A stretch of 64,000 nucleotides of DNA from Paenibacillus agri (GTDB lineage: Bacteria > Bacillota > Bacilli > Paenibacillales > Paenibacillaceae): assembly GCF_013359945.1 (NCBI RefSeq), contig NZ_JABWCS010000212.1:124001-188000 (forward strand), read 5' to 3'. Positions 51,160 through 60,002 of the stretch are shown here, one piece after another (the first letter of the stretch is position 1; each line of letters starts with the position of its first letter). The notes under the pieces are model-generated. The model searched no databases and was not told the DNA's origin. It was given only the letters and a program-made list of their open reading frames with translations. The translations under genes were made by a program, and so were the position numbers.

Positions 51160-52641
51160 ATGGGGAATTTTTTTAGGACAAAAAAGGCAATATCAGCAAG
51201 TATAGTTCTATTAATCGTGATCATTATTGCTGGTTGTTGGCAACAGCTTGGGACTCTGTTCACAGTGGGGAAGTATGGGGATGTCGATGAAATGGTAGAG
51301 ACCATAATGACCAAAACAGCAACTCCTGGAGTTGCAATGGTTTCATCCAAGCAGGGCAGGACAGATTTTAAAGTATATGGGTTCGCGGATGTCGATCAAC
51401 AAAAGGAAGTGAATGAAGAATCACTGTTTGAATTAGGATCGACTACCAAGGCATTCACGGCCCTGGCTATAATTCTATTGAAGGAAGAGGGATATTTAGC
51501 GTATTCGGATTATGTCTCAGATTATCTTCCCGCGTTCGCCCCAACCTTTAAAGGAGAGAAGGCCAATATTACAATTAACCAGCTGTTGGCTCATACAAGC
51601 GGGATTCCATCATGGAGTATTCGATTGATTCCTGAAGGAACTACTTCAGAAACGCTTGGAAACACAATACATAAAATTTCAGACATTGCACTAGATACAT
51701 ATCCGGGTACAGAATATCAGTATGCAACCGTTAATTATGATATTTTGGCGATGATTATTGAGAAGGTTACAGGTATAAGCTATCAGGATTATGTAACTCA
51801 GAATGTTCTACTTCCGCTGGGAATGACAGACAGCTATTTTTCCACAGGCCAGGAACAGAAACGGGATCAGCTTAGCAGAGGATATCGCGTATTTTTTGGC
51901 AAAAGCTTAGCGTATGATGCTCCCAGATATTATGGGAATATTGCTGCAGGGTATCTAGTATCAAACATAAAGGATTTAGCGCGCTGGATCAATGCCCAGA
52001 TGGGAATAGGGGATATACCAGATGATCTAAGAAAGGCTATACTGCAATCTCATGAAGCCGACCTGCGGAGTGCCGGATATGAAGCTGAGGGTCAGTACTA
52101 TTCATACGGATGGAGCAATGAGCCGGCTACGCGGATGATTAGCCATACTGGAAGCAATCCTAATTATTCGTCACACGTCATGATTAATTTAGAACGGCAG
52201 GAGGCTGTGTTCGTACTGTCTAATTTGAATTCAACTGCCCCGTCACTGATTGCGCAGAACATTTATGAGAATATGAACGGGAATCCCATTACGCCCTTTA
52301 AATATGATGATAGCAATATCTTAATGGATGGGGTATTTTCATTCTTAGTCCTGTTAGCAGTTATTAGCATAATTGTTAAGGCGGTTAAACTGGCTGGGGC
52401 AAACATACAAATCATGCATACTAAACGATCAAGACGCAGGAAAAGAATTGGAACGGGTATCTATCTGTTCTTAAACGTGCTGTTACTGATATTAATTCTG
52501 ATCTGGCCTTATTTGATCAACTACAATTACTATATGATTAGCGTATGGATGTCGTATTCAGTATTATTATGGATGGGGCTTGCTGCGATCAGTTGCGTAT
52601 TATCGGTTATAGCACTTGTTCTTGATGAGATGTTCGCGTAA
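51160..52641 (+). CDS. Membrane-bound serine hydrolase (beta-lactamase class C/PBP4*-like)
   Basis: A 493-residue protein. A membrane anchor or signal with a Cys (IIIAGCWQQ, about 17-25; possible lipoprotein) is followed by a serine hydrolase domain (about 40-385): SxxK in GSTTKAFTAL, second motif in YATVNYD and HTG in MISHTGSNP replacing KTG. Three to four membrane helices close the protein (about 385-408 and 432-490). This domain order is common in Firmicutes proteins near peptide-antibiotic or envelope genes. Activity on D-Ala peptides or esters is possible but not shown. GAAGGAGAAG precedes the ATG. Confidence 0.88.
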   Translation: MGNFFRTKKAISASIVLLIVIIIAGCWQQLGTLFTVGKYGDVDEMVETIMTKTATPGVAMVSSKQGRTDFKVYGFADVDQQKEVNEESLFELGSTTKAFTALAIILLKEEGYLAYSDYVSDYLPAFAPTFKGEKANITINQLLAHTSGIPSWSIRLIPEGTTSETLGNTIHKISDIALDTYPGTEYQYATVNYDILAMIIEKVTGISYQDYVTQNVLLPLGMTDSYFSTGQEQKRDQLSRGYRVFFGKSLAYDAPRYYGNIAAGYLVSNIKDLARWINAQMGIGDIPDDLRKAILQSHEADLRSAGYEAEGQYYSYGWSNEPATRMISHTGSNPNYSSHVMINLERQEAVFVLSNLNSTAPSLIAQNIYENMNGNPITPFKYDDSNILMDGVFSFLVLLAVISIIVKAVKLAGANIQIMHTKRSRRRKRIGTGIYLFLNVLLLILILIWPYLINYNYYMISVWMSYSVLLWMGLAAISCVLSVIALVLDEMFA

Positions 52642-52655
52642 ATCAATTATTTTAG

Positions 52656-52690
52656 AAACTTCTGCCGATGGTACTGGCGGGAGTTTTTTT
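52656..52690 (+). terminator. Rho-independent terminator
   Basis: AAACTTCTGCC/GGCGGGAGTTT stem with G-T pairs and seven T residues. Confidence 0.82.
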
Positions 52691-52827
52691 GTTTGAAAGT
52701 ATGATTGTAGTAATCGTCATGTTCTTCCATTTAATAGTATGATAGAAATAAGTTCTAAAAGTTTGTTTAAACACGATATTTTCATAAGTAGAATTATACA
52801 TTTAACCAGACTTGGAGGTAGTTTTTT

Positions 52828-53568
52828 TTGAAATCGACTGATGTTATACATGACTTTATGAATTGTTTAAATCAACTAAAAGCCTATGATATTTCCCCGA
52901 CATTCGAAACTAATATGCCTGGATTTCATAATCATCCCTCACTCGGAATTGTGGAGAATCATCGCAATTTTTGCCACCATGGTTATTATGCACAAACCTT
53001 AATTATTTCAGAGCACACGGGTTCTCATGTTGATGCTCCTGTCCATTGTCATGGGGAACAAGCAACGATTGATCAATTGCCCGTCGATTGTTTAATGGGT
53101 CCTTATAAGAAATACGATCTTGCGTCCTTTGCTCCTGAGGCAGGTAAACCAGTTGAATTGCAAATCATTAAAGAAATAGAGAAGCGTGATGAATTCTCCG
53201 TTCAAGCGGGTGATATTGTCCTTATTGATTTTGGATGGGACAAATATTACAAGCCGGATAGTAGCGGTAGTGAAAGAGAATGGTGGGGTAAAAATGAACC
53301 TGGTCTAACCAACGAGGTATGCAAATATTTTAGTGAGGCAGGAATTAAAGCCATTGGGGCAGATACCCCAGGTGTAGATATTTGCATGTTAGATGGGAAA
53401 ATTCTAAGTGCTCCAGGTCATGTGGAATATTTTTTGCCGAACAATATTTTAATTATGGAGGGATTCAGTAGAATGAGCCAAGCTCCTGCAATCGGGATTT
53501 TTATGGCACTTCCATTGAAGATCAAAAATGGTTCTGGATCTCCTATTCGTCCTATTTTGTTAGCCTAG
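52828..53568 (+). CDS. Cyclase-family protein (kynurenine formamidase-like)
   Basis: A 246-residue metal-dependent hydrolase of the cyclase family. The zinc/manganese motif HTGSHVDAPVH is near residues 72-82, with further conserved ADTPGVD and APGHVEYFLPNNILIMEGF near the C-terminus. Members act as arylformamidases, isatin hydrolases or polyketide cyclases; no tryptophan-catabolic genes are adjacent, so the substrate is open. TTG 52828 has GGAGGT 8 nt upstream. Confidence 0.9.
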   Translation: MKSTDVIHDFMNCLNQLKAYDISPTFETNMPGFHNHPSLGIVENHRNFCHHGYYAQTLIISEHTGSHVDAPVHCHGEQATIDQLPVDCLMGPYKKYDLASFAPEAGKPVELQIIKEIEKRDEFSVQAGDIVLIDFGWDKYYKPDSSGSEREWWGKNEPGLTNEVCKYFSEAGIKAIGADTPGVDICMLDGKILSAPGHVEYFLPNNILIMEGFSRMSQAPAIGIFMALPLKIKNGSGSPIRPILLA

Positions 53569-53790
53569 ATATAACAGATCATTCCAACTGCGTCGCTTAA
53601 GCTAACGAAACACTATGAATACCTATGATAACAAGTTACTGCCAATATAGGTTGTCTGCTAGGGCTGGGTTGTTCGCGCGAATCAATATTTCATTGAAGC
53701 CCCAACGATTCGTACTAACGTGGCTTTTTGCTATATAATGTTTAAGCATATATTGTTTTATGAGAATAGTTGAACCCCAGGAGGAACAGA

Positions 53791-54036
53791 ATGTCAAAAG
53801 AATATTCGCGAATGTATATTGAAAGTGTAAAGCTTGAGTTGTTAAACAGGCTCGGATTGAAGCAGGTTTATTTTAAAGGACAAAACGGTGATGACCTGCT
53901 GTATGAGGCAACGGGTTTTGACAGAGGAACTGAGCATAAATTTTGCGTCAGAACGAAGAAGGGAACCATCGATGAGCTGGTTGGGGGCAAATGGATGAAA
54001 GTCCGTAGCTTCACGATTAAAAGTAAAGAACAATAA
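53791..54036 (+). CDS. Small conserved-type protein, unknown
   Basis: An 81-residue basic, soluble protein (about 20 Lys/Arg) that I do not recognise. It reads as an alpha-beta domain (YIESVKLELLNRLGLKQVYF, later GTIDELVGGKWMKVRSF). ATG 53791 has AGGAGG 5 nt upstream; 53770 is in frame but lacks a site. The next gene begins 42 bp downstream, so they may be co-transcribed. Confidence 0.65.
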   Translation: MSKEYSRMYIESVKLELLNRLGLKQVYFKGQNGDDLLYEATGFDRGTEHKFCVRTKKGTIDELVGGKWMKVRSFTIKSKEQ

Positions 54037-54078
54037 CAAAATATTGATTGCTTACTTTGAAAAATGGAGAACGTTGAA

Positions 54079-54600
54079 ATGATTATAAAAATGACCTACT
54101 CCAATGTATGTGATTATAACAACTCGAACGAGAGTTTCATCGTTTCAGGGCGAGTGATTCCTAAGTATGAGGATGGAAAATGGTCTTATACGAAAGAGAT
54201 ATTTTCTCAAACATATTTGAAGCAATATGAGAATGAAGAGATCGATACATCTTATATTGAAGATACAGAAAAAGCTGTTTTTTTATATTACGATGATAAT
54301 CTCTGCGTTGGACGGATTAGACTTCGTGCTAATTGGAATGGATATGCTTTCGTTGATGACATTGGGGTATCCAAGGAGTGGCGACAGCAAGGGATTGGAA
54401 GCAAGTTATTAGAAAAATCTAAAGAGTGGGCAAAGCAAAATAACCTGATGGGTCTTATGCTTGAAACGCAAGATGTCAACGTGTCTGCTTGTGATTTTTA
54501 TGCAAAAAACAATTTTGTAATCGGTGGACTTGATAGTATGCTTTACTCCAATTTCTCTACAGCTAATGAAAAGGCGATTTTTTGGTACTATAAGTTCTAG
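54079..54600 (+). CDS. satA: SatA/YyaR-like streptothricin N-acetyltransferase
   Basis: A 173-residue GNAT enzyme. The sequence follows the SatA/YyaR pattern from end to end: FIVSGRVIPKYEDGKWSYT, YENEEIDTSYIEDTEKAVFL, then motif A VSKEWRQQGIGSKLLEKSKE, MLETQDVNVSACDFYAKNNF and a terminal AIFWYYKF. Relatives acetylate the beta-lysine of streptothricin and give resistance; activity here is inferred from family resemblance. ATG 54079 (behind TGGAGA) is preferred over the in-frame ATG at 54064. Confidence 0.88.
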   Translation: MIIKMTYSNVCDYNNSNESFIVSGRVIPKYEDGKWSYTKEIFSQTYLKQYENEEIDTSYIEDTEKAVFLYYDDNLCVGRIRLRANWNGYAFVDDIGVSKEWRQQGIGSKLLEKSKEWAKQNNLMGLMLETQDVNVSACDFYAKNNFVIGGLDSMLYSNFSTANEKAIFWYYKF

Positions 54601-54648
54601 TTTCCAAGTATCTGCTCAGGCTGGAGAACGTTCTACTCATGATATTTC

Positions 54649-54683
54649 TAAAGGCAACCTTACAGGGTTGTCTTTATTTTTTT
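54649..54683 (+). terminator. Rho-independent terminator
   Basis: AAGGCAACC/GGTTGTCTT stem, short loop, then ATTTTTTT, after the satA-like gene. Confidence 0.82.
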
Positions 54684-54720
54684 GTCTTTAACAACAATAA
54701 TATATCTAATATCAGAAATT

Positions 54721-54741
54721 ATTTATTGTAAAACAATAAAT
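54721..54741. promoter_or_regulatory. Palindromic operator candidate
   Basis: The perfect inverted repeat ATTTATTGT-aaa-ACAATAAAT lies 48 bp before the DUF2975 gene. It is a plausible binding site for the YozG-like regulator of the same operon. Confidence 0.5.
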
Positions 54742-54788
54742 GACATGTTAAAGTCTAAATAAATTCAATGATAAGTGAGGGGCTTTGT

Positions 54789-55271
54789 ATGAAACGTGGA
54801 ACAACACTTTTTTTAAAGGCAGCGGTGATTTTAATTGCAATTCCAGTGCTTGCTTTGTGCATCTTTTTGGTGCCTGAGATCGGGAAATTTGCAGCTGAGC
54901 TGTATCCAGATATGGCTTATCTCGAATATCTTGTCTTTATTGTTTTTTATGGATCGGCGATTCCTTTTTACATTGCGCTGTATCAAGCTTTGAAGCTTTT
55001 GGGGTATATTGACAAGAACAAAGCGTTCTCTGAGTTATCCGTAAGCGTGCTAAACAAAATAAAATACTGTGCAATCACGATCAGTGGCTTGTATGTACTT
55101 GCCTTGCCTCTTTTCTATCTTGTCGCGGAGAAGGATGATGCTCCGGGGGTTATAGTCATCGGATTAGTTATGATTTTTGCTGCCATGGTGATTGCCGTGT
55201 TTGCAGCTGTTCTCCAAAGGCTTTTAAAAGAGGCTATAGCTATAAAATCTGAAAACGATTTGACAGTCTGA
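54789..55271 (+). CDS. DUF2975 membrane protein
   Basis: A 160-residue membrane protein with four segments (about 8-28, 43-66, 95-117 and 122-146), matching DUF2975 proteins such as B. subtilis YoaS. The first segment is followed by the extracellular GKFAAELYPDMAYLEY. ATG 54789 follows GAGGGG. Such genes are nearly always next to a small Cro/CI-type regulator, as here (10 bp downstream). The function is unknown. Confidence 0.88.
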   Translation: MKRGTTLFLKAAVILIAIPVLALCIFLVPEIGKFAAELYPDMAYLEYLVFIVFYGSAIPFYIALYQALKLLGYIDKNKAFSELSVSVLNKIKYCAITISGLYVLALPLFYLVAEKDDAPGVIVIGLVMIFAAMVIAVFAAVLQRLLKEAIAIKSENDLTV

Positions 55272-55281
55272 GGTGAAAACA

Positions 55282-55509
55282 ATGGCGATTATAATCAATG
55301 TTGATGTGATGTTGGCGAAGAGAAAAATGAGCGTAACAGAACTTTCCGAGAGGGTAGGAATCACGATGGCTAACCTCTCTATATTGAAAAACGGAAAGGC
55401 AAAAGCGATTCGATTATCCACGTTAGAAGCGATTTGTAAAGCCTTAGAGTGCCAGCCTGGCGATATTTTAGAATACAAAAATGACGAAGATTCCACCAAT
55501 ATCGGTTAA
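55282..55509 (+). CDS. YozG-like Cro/CI helix-turn-helix regulator
   Basis: A 75-residue DNA-binding protein consisting of one HTH_26-type domain: MLAKRKMSVTELSERVGITM, NLSILKNGKAKAIRLSTLEA, ICKALECQPGDILEY. ATG 55282 has GAGGTG 7 nt upstream; GTG 55273 overlaps that site. It is co-transcribed with the DUF2975 gene and probably autoregulates through the palindrome at 54721. Confidence 0.9.
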   Translation: MAIIINVDVMLAKRKMSVTELSERVGITMANLSILKNGKAKAIRLSTLEAICKALECQPGDILEYKNDEDSTNIG

Positions 55510-55678
55510 AGAGCTGTACGGATTATTAAGATAAACCGCCAATAAATGCTGGGATCCATGGACTTGTACGTAAAAATGTACAGGTTCTTTGTTTAATTTT
55601 TAATATCTGTATGGAGTTGCGACGCTATAACCTTTATAATATGACGAGTATACTGTATAAAGGAAAAGGTGTTAATTC

Positions 55679-57235
55679 ATGAGCATATTAAATGTAGAAA
55701 AACTAAGTCACGGGTTTGGAGATCGTGCAATTTTCACGGATGTATCCTTCCGCCTGCTGAAGGGCGAACATATCGGTCTGATTGGTGCCAATGGGGAAGG
55801 TAAATCCACCTTCATGAACATTATCACAGGCAAACTTCAGCCGGACGAAGGTAAAGTCGAATGGGCCAGACGTATGCGGTCGGGCTATTTGGATCAGCAC
55901 GCTGTGCTTACAAAAGGACAGACTATGCGCGACGTTCTGCGCGGGGCGTTCCAATATCTATTCGATATGGAGCAAGAGATGAACGACATGTACGGCAGAA
56001 TGGGCGACGTGACCCCGGAGGAACTGGAGCAGCTGCTGGAAGATGTCGGAACGATTCAGGATACGTTAACGAACCAGGATTTTTATATGATCGACGCCAA
56101 AATCGATGAAACGGCCCGCGGGCTGGGCCTTACAGACATCGGTTTGGACAAGGACGTCCATGATCTCAGTGGTGGTCAACGGACCAAGGTGCTGCTAGCT
56201 AAGTTGCTGCTGGAGAAACCGGACATTCTGCTGCTTGACGAGCCTACGAACTATCTTGACGAGCAGCACATCGTATGGCTGAAGCGGTATTTGCAGGAAT
56301 ACGAGAATGCCTTCATCCTGATTTCCCATGATATTCCGTTCCTGAACAGCGTTATTAACTTGATTTATCATATGGAGAATCAGACGTTGTCGCGTTATGT
56401 GGGGGATTATGATTACTTCCAGCAAGTATATGAGGCGAAAAAGCAACAGCTTGAATCTGCTTTTAAACGCCAGCAGCAGGAAATTGCGGATTTGAAGGAC
56501 TTCGTTGCGCGGAACAAAGCCAGTGTAGCTACCCGGAATATGGCGATGTCCCGGCAGAAGAAGCTGGATAAGATGGATGTTATCGAACTCTCCAAGGAGA
56601 AACCGAAGCCGCAATTCAACTTCAAGTCCGGACGCACTTCGGGCAAGATGATTTTTGAAACAAAGGATCTCGTAATCGGCTACGACTCACCGTTGTCCAG
56701 ACCTTTGAACCTGAGCATGGAGCGTGGACAAAAAATCGCGCTTGTCGGTTCGAACGGAATCGGTAAAACTACGCTGCTGCGCAGCATTCTCGGCCAAATT
56801 CCAGCGATTTCAGGTTCCGCCAAACTTGGCGACCTGCTAGACATTGGTTATTTCGAGCAGGAAATAAAGGAAGCGAACTACAACACCTGTATTGAAGAAA
56901 TTTGGAACGAGTTCCCGTCCTTCACACAGTTTGAAATTCGGGCGGCTCTGGCCAAATGTGGTCTGACGACCAATCATATTGAGAGCAAGATAGCGGTCCT
57001 AAGCGGCGGCGAGAAAGCTAAAGTCCGCTTGTGCAAGCTGATTAATCGCGAGTCGAACCTGCTTGTATTTGACGAGCCTACCAACCACTTGGATGTGGAT
57101 GCGAAGGACGAGTTGAAGCGTGCGCTTCAAGCGTATAAGGGCAGCATTTTGCTGATTTCCCACGAACCTGAGTTTTACCAAGATATCGTGACAGAAACGT
57201 GGAACTGCGAATCGTGGACGACGAAAGTATTTTAA
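55679..57235 (+). CDS. ABC-F family ATPase (YkpA/YbiT-like)
   Basis: A 518-residue soluble protein with two ABC cassettes and no membrane domain. Walker A1 GANGEGKST (about 37-45), signature LSGGQRTKVLLAK, Walker B ILLLDEPTNYLD; then the linker (about 240-320, basic and helical) and Walker A2 GSNGIGKTT, signature LSGGEKAKVRLCK, Walker B LLVFDEPTNHLD. ABC-F proteins act on the ribosome in translation regulation or antibiotic protection; this architecture resembles the housekeeping YkpA/YbiT group more than Vga/Msr. A promoter-like and AAGGAAAAGG leader precedes ATG 55679. Confidence 0.93.
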   Translation: MSILNVEKLSHGFGDRAIFTDVSFRLLKGEHIGLIGANGEGKSTFMNIITGKLQPDEGKVEWARRMRSGYLDQHAVLTKGQTMRDVLRGAFQYLFDMEQEMNDMYGRMGDVTPEELEQLLEDVGTIQDTLTNQDFYMIDAKIDETARGLGLTDIGLDKDVHDLSGGQRTKVLLAKLLLEKPDILLLDEPTNYLDEQHIVWLKRYLQEYENAFILISHDIPFLNSVINLIYHMENQTLSRYVGDYDYFQQVYEAKKQQLESAFKRQQQEIADLKDFVARNKASVATRNMAMSRQKKLDKMDVIELSKEKPKPQFNFKSGRTSGKMIFETKDLVIGYDSPLSRPLNLSMERGQKIALVGSNGIGKTTLLRSILGQIPAISGSAKLGDLLDIGYFEQEIKEANYNTCIEEIWNEFPSFTQFEIRAALAKCGLTTNHIESKIAVLSGGEKAKVRLCKLINRESNLLVFDEPTNHLDVDAKDELKRALQAYKGSILLISHEPEFYQDIVTETWNCESWTTKVF

Positions 57236-57246
57236 AATGCAACAAA

Positions 57247-57276
57247 GAGGCTGCCTCATAGAGGTGGCCTTTTTTA
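57247..57276 (+). terminator. Rho-independent terminator
   Basis: A 10-bp stem (AGGCTGCCTC/GAGGTGGCCT with two G-T pairs), three-base loop and T-run. Confidence 0.82.
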
Positions 57277-57511
57277 TATGGACTAGCGAGAACGCATTAT
57301 AACTTTTCCAATTTAGTAGTGGTTGCTATCGTTAAAATTGGGTGGGAAATGCAAGTAGGAACGGCTAAAATTTGCAGGAGTTATACTTTTCCAGTACATG
57401 GTATAATAAGACAAAAGTTCATAGGGCATTCCAACAGGAGGGGGTACATAGCAATACGCCGAAATAGTTAGAACGATGTTGAAAAATCAATAACAGAAAG
57501 GATGTTAATCG

Positions 57512-57940
57512 TTGAAAAGAATCGATGTCACGTATGTACTTATAACTGATCTTTCTAGGTCCAAAGTCCTCATGGTACACAATATAGATCGAGATAGTGA
57601 TAGTTGGTCTCTTCCAGGAGGTACTGTAGAGCACAATGAAACTTTAGAGCAAGCAGCAATTAGAGAAGCGAAAGAAGAAACGGGTTTGGATATTGAAGTA
57701 TTTGGATTAGTAGCCTTAAATGAATGCAAGTTTGAAAAGCAAAATGAACATGCCCTATTTTTCACGTTCAGAGCTGCAGTAATTGGTGGAAACGAAGAAA
57801 TTGTAAGACCTGAAGAAATCTCAACCATTGCCTGGATCGATATTGAAAAGGCTGAAGAATTAATGCCTTATTACCAAGAAGGCATTAGGAAATTAATTGA
57901 AGGCAATGAAGTAACATATCTAAATCAGGGTAGCGAGTAA
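57512..57940 (+). CDS. Nudix hydrolase
   Basis: A 142-residue pyrophosphohydrolase. The complete Nudix box lies at about residues 36-58: [18 protein letters not shown] followed by KEETGLDI (G-x5-E-x7-R-E-x2-E-E-x-G-x-D). SWSLPGG precedes it as usual. Substrates in the family are nucleoside diphosphates linked to another moiety; the specific one is unknown. TTG start at 57512 behind AGAAAGGA. Confidence 0.92.
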   Translation: MKRIDVTYVLITDLSRSKVLMVHNIDRDSDSWSLPGGTVEHNETLEQAAIREAKEETGLDIEVFGLVALNECKFEKQNEHALFFTFRAAVIGGNEEIVRPEEISTIAWIDIEKAEELMPYYQEGIRKLIEGNEVTYLNQGSE

Positions 57941-57985
57941 TATGGCATCTAAATAGAAACCGATGATTAGGGGGCTCTTTAAACG

Positions 57986-58262
57986 ATGTTAAAGCTAATG
58001 CGAGTAGGCACGATTTATTTACCTGTAACGAACCCTGAATTATCTTGCAAAATGGTTTTGTGAGAAACTACATGCTGAACTAAGTTATATAGATGAAGGA
58101 AATAATCATGCCATTCTTAATTTAGCTTACAATTCCGTTGGTGACATTGAAGATAGAGGGCATTCGGGAAGGAATTTTATTATTACGGACCCCGACGGGA
58201 ATAAGTACGACGTCTGGAGTGAGCTGTCCATCGAATTTAAGGAGAAGTACAACATCATTTGA
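57986..58262 (+). pseudogene. Broken VOC/glyoxalase-family gene
   Basis: From ATG 57986 (behind AGGGGG) the frame reads MLKLMRVGTIYLPVTNPELS then stops. An extra A in the run at about 58050 shifts the frame, and the neighbouring frame continues FCEKLHAELSYIDEGNNHAI, jumps over what is normally the middle strand-helix unit, and ends with GRNFIITDPDGNKYDVWSEL and TGA 58260-58262. The sequence fits a VOC-superfamily protein with one frameshift and one internal deletion. The rest of 58263-58490 shows only AT-rich sequence. Confidence 0.8.
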
Positions 58263-58490
58263 GCTTGAAGAGTGATATTTTACATTTAAAATAGCTCCTT
58301 CAAGCGTGAAACTCGCATGTAGATGGATTTGAAGCTGGTGGCATATACACACAAATTTGTGTTTTTTCTAAATGGTACAATTAGTCGGGAGAGTCTAAGC
58401 TCTCTCTTTTTGTGCTGACTAGAAATTCTCCTTCCTGGAGCGCTATGGTATGATGGAATGAACCGGAGATTATCGAAAGGAATGAGTGAG

Positions 58491-58955
58491 TTGAAACATC
58501 CTTTTCATCTAAAAGCAGTATGGAATGGTGGACGTAATAGTGAAGGACATATCGATGCAGGCGGGTTAAAAACAATCATTTCGATTCCGCAGGAGATGGG
58601 TGGTCCGGGAACAGGTACGAATCCTGACGAAATGCTGCTGGGGGCAGCGTCAACCTGTTATCTAATTACGCTGGCAGCGATGCTTGAGCGTGCGAATATT
58701 ACACCACAGGATCTGACACTGGAGTCTGAAGCGACTGTAGATGTAACGAATAACGTATTTACGTACGAACGGATCGTGCACAAACCACGAATTGTGCTGA
58801 AGAGCGATGCAACAGAGGCAGAACTGAGCAAGGCAGAGCAGTTGACACATAACGCAGAAGCGTCCTGTATGATCTCCAGAGCCGTAGCGGGTAATGTCTC
58901 CATCGAGACACAGCCGGTTATTGAAATAGCAGAGGGCGTTCCATATTCAGAGTAA
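58491..58955 (+). CDS. OsmC-family peroxiredoxin (SACOL1771 type)
   Basis: A 154-residue thiol peroxidase of the OsmC/Ohr fold. The signatures are FHLKAVWNGGRNSEG at the start, GTNPDEMLLGAASTCYLITL with the first redox Cys, and the second Cys in HNAEASCMISRAVAGN. It detoxifies organic hydroperoxides; YhfA/SACOL1771 relatives have the same Gly-Gly-Arg-Asn start. The start is uncertain: TTG 58491 has AAAGG about 10 nt upstream, ATG 58482 is too close to it, and ATG 58458 has no site. It lies 22 bp before the GNAT gene. Confidence 0.88.
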   Translation: MKHPFHLKAVWNGGRNSEGHIDAGGLKTIISIPQEMGGPGTGTNPDEMLLGAASTCYLITLAAMLERANITPQDLTLESEATVDVTNNVFTYERIVHKPRIVLKSDATEAELSKAEQLTHNAEASCMISRAVAGNVSIETQPVIEIAEGVPYSE

Positions 58956-58977
58956 ATGAGAAAGTGAGAGTAGATAA

Positions 58978-59523
58978 ATGACGACCAATGGAGTAGAGAT
59001 TAGAGAGGCCATATCTGAGGATTTGGAGCAAATAGAAAAGATATTGTCTGCGTGTAAACGTGATCTGGAACAGAAGGGCATTTATCAGTGGAATGATCAG
59101 TACCCTAATACAGCCTACTTTTTGGAGAAACTAGAACATAGAGAACTGTATGTAATTGAACATGAGGACGAAATTGCAGGATCATTTGTACTGGATGAAC
59201 ATGCGATGCCCGAGTGGGAAGAAGTGAAGTGGCGGTTTAAGCAGGGGAGATATCTCCTCTTGCATGCTTTGTTCATTAATCCGCTGATTCAAGGAAAAGG
59301 GTTAGGGAATAGAGTACTGGACTTTTTTGAGGAGACGGCTGTGAAAGGACAATATGACGGGATTCGGCTTGATGTATTTTCCAAAAACGAGGCTGCCTTA
59401 AAGTTCTATACGAAAAGGGGATTTGAGCATCGAGGAGATGTCATTTTGCCCTTTAAACCGGTGGATAATCAAATATACGCATGTTATGAAAAAATACTGC
59501 GGACAAGCCGGCTGTCATCTTAA
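58978..59523 (+). CDS. GNAT-family N-acetyltransferase
   Basis: A 181-residue acetyltransferase. VEIREAISEDLEQIEKILSA is the typical opening, motif A is LLHALFINPLIQGKGLGNRV (QGKGLG), and NEAALKFYTKRGFEHRG the C-terminal CoA-stacking segment. No substrate is indicated. It follows the OsmC gene by 22 bp and may share its transcript. The ribosome binding site is weak (GAGAG), consistent with coupling. Confidence 0.9.
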   Translation: MTTNGVEIREAISEDLEQIEKILSACKRDLEQKGIYQWNDQYPNTAYFLEKLEHRELYVIEHEDEIAGSFVLDEHAMPEWEEVKWRFKQGRYLLLHALFINPLIQGKGLGNRVLDFFEETAVKGQYDGIRLDVFSKNEAALKFYTKRGFEHRGDVILPFKPVDNQIYACYEKILRTSRLSS

Positions 59524-59538
59524 AGCTTCTTTTTTAAG

Positions 59539-59665
59539 CATCGAATATAAGAAAGTAACAAAAGCGTAATAAGAGGGGAGGTTTGGGCTGTAGGAGCGAA
59601 TCGTTTGCCTGACAGTTTTCCGCAGGAAAGCTCACGCCGTAAGCATAAGCTGTGCCTAGATTTGG
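59539..59665. repeat. Dispersed repeat, partial copy 4 (left half and centre)
   Basis: Matches the left flank of the complete copies (TCGAATATAAGAAAGTAACA, then GGGAGGTTTGGGCTGTAGGA) and the centre of copy 3 (TTTTCCGCAGGAAAGCTC). The right end is missing. It sits just after the GNAT gene. The remaining 59666-60002 is AT-rich with no clear element. Confidence 0.75.
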
Positions 59666-60002
59666 TACACTCTCCTTTTGTTTATTTTATTCCAACTGAA
59701 GTTAATATTTAAAATTATGTATAAATATTGTGGTCGTATTTGAACAAATCTAACGTTCAAAAGTTATGATATTGCTATGACAACATTACAGAGATTAAAG
59801 ACAATAAAATACGGTTTTCATTATTACCTCACACGCTTTAATACAGTAGAAGTGTTCTTTGTACGGGTCAATATTATAGAACTTCAGATCATAATAATTG
59901 CTGGGGAGTTTTCTTGTTGAAATGGTTTTTATCATATTAATAATATTTGTAAAACTGATATATCTTACTTCATGAGATTTAATTGAAGGGAGTAAACTTA
60001 TT

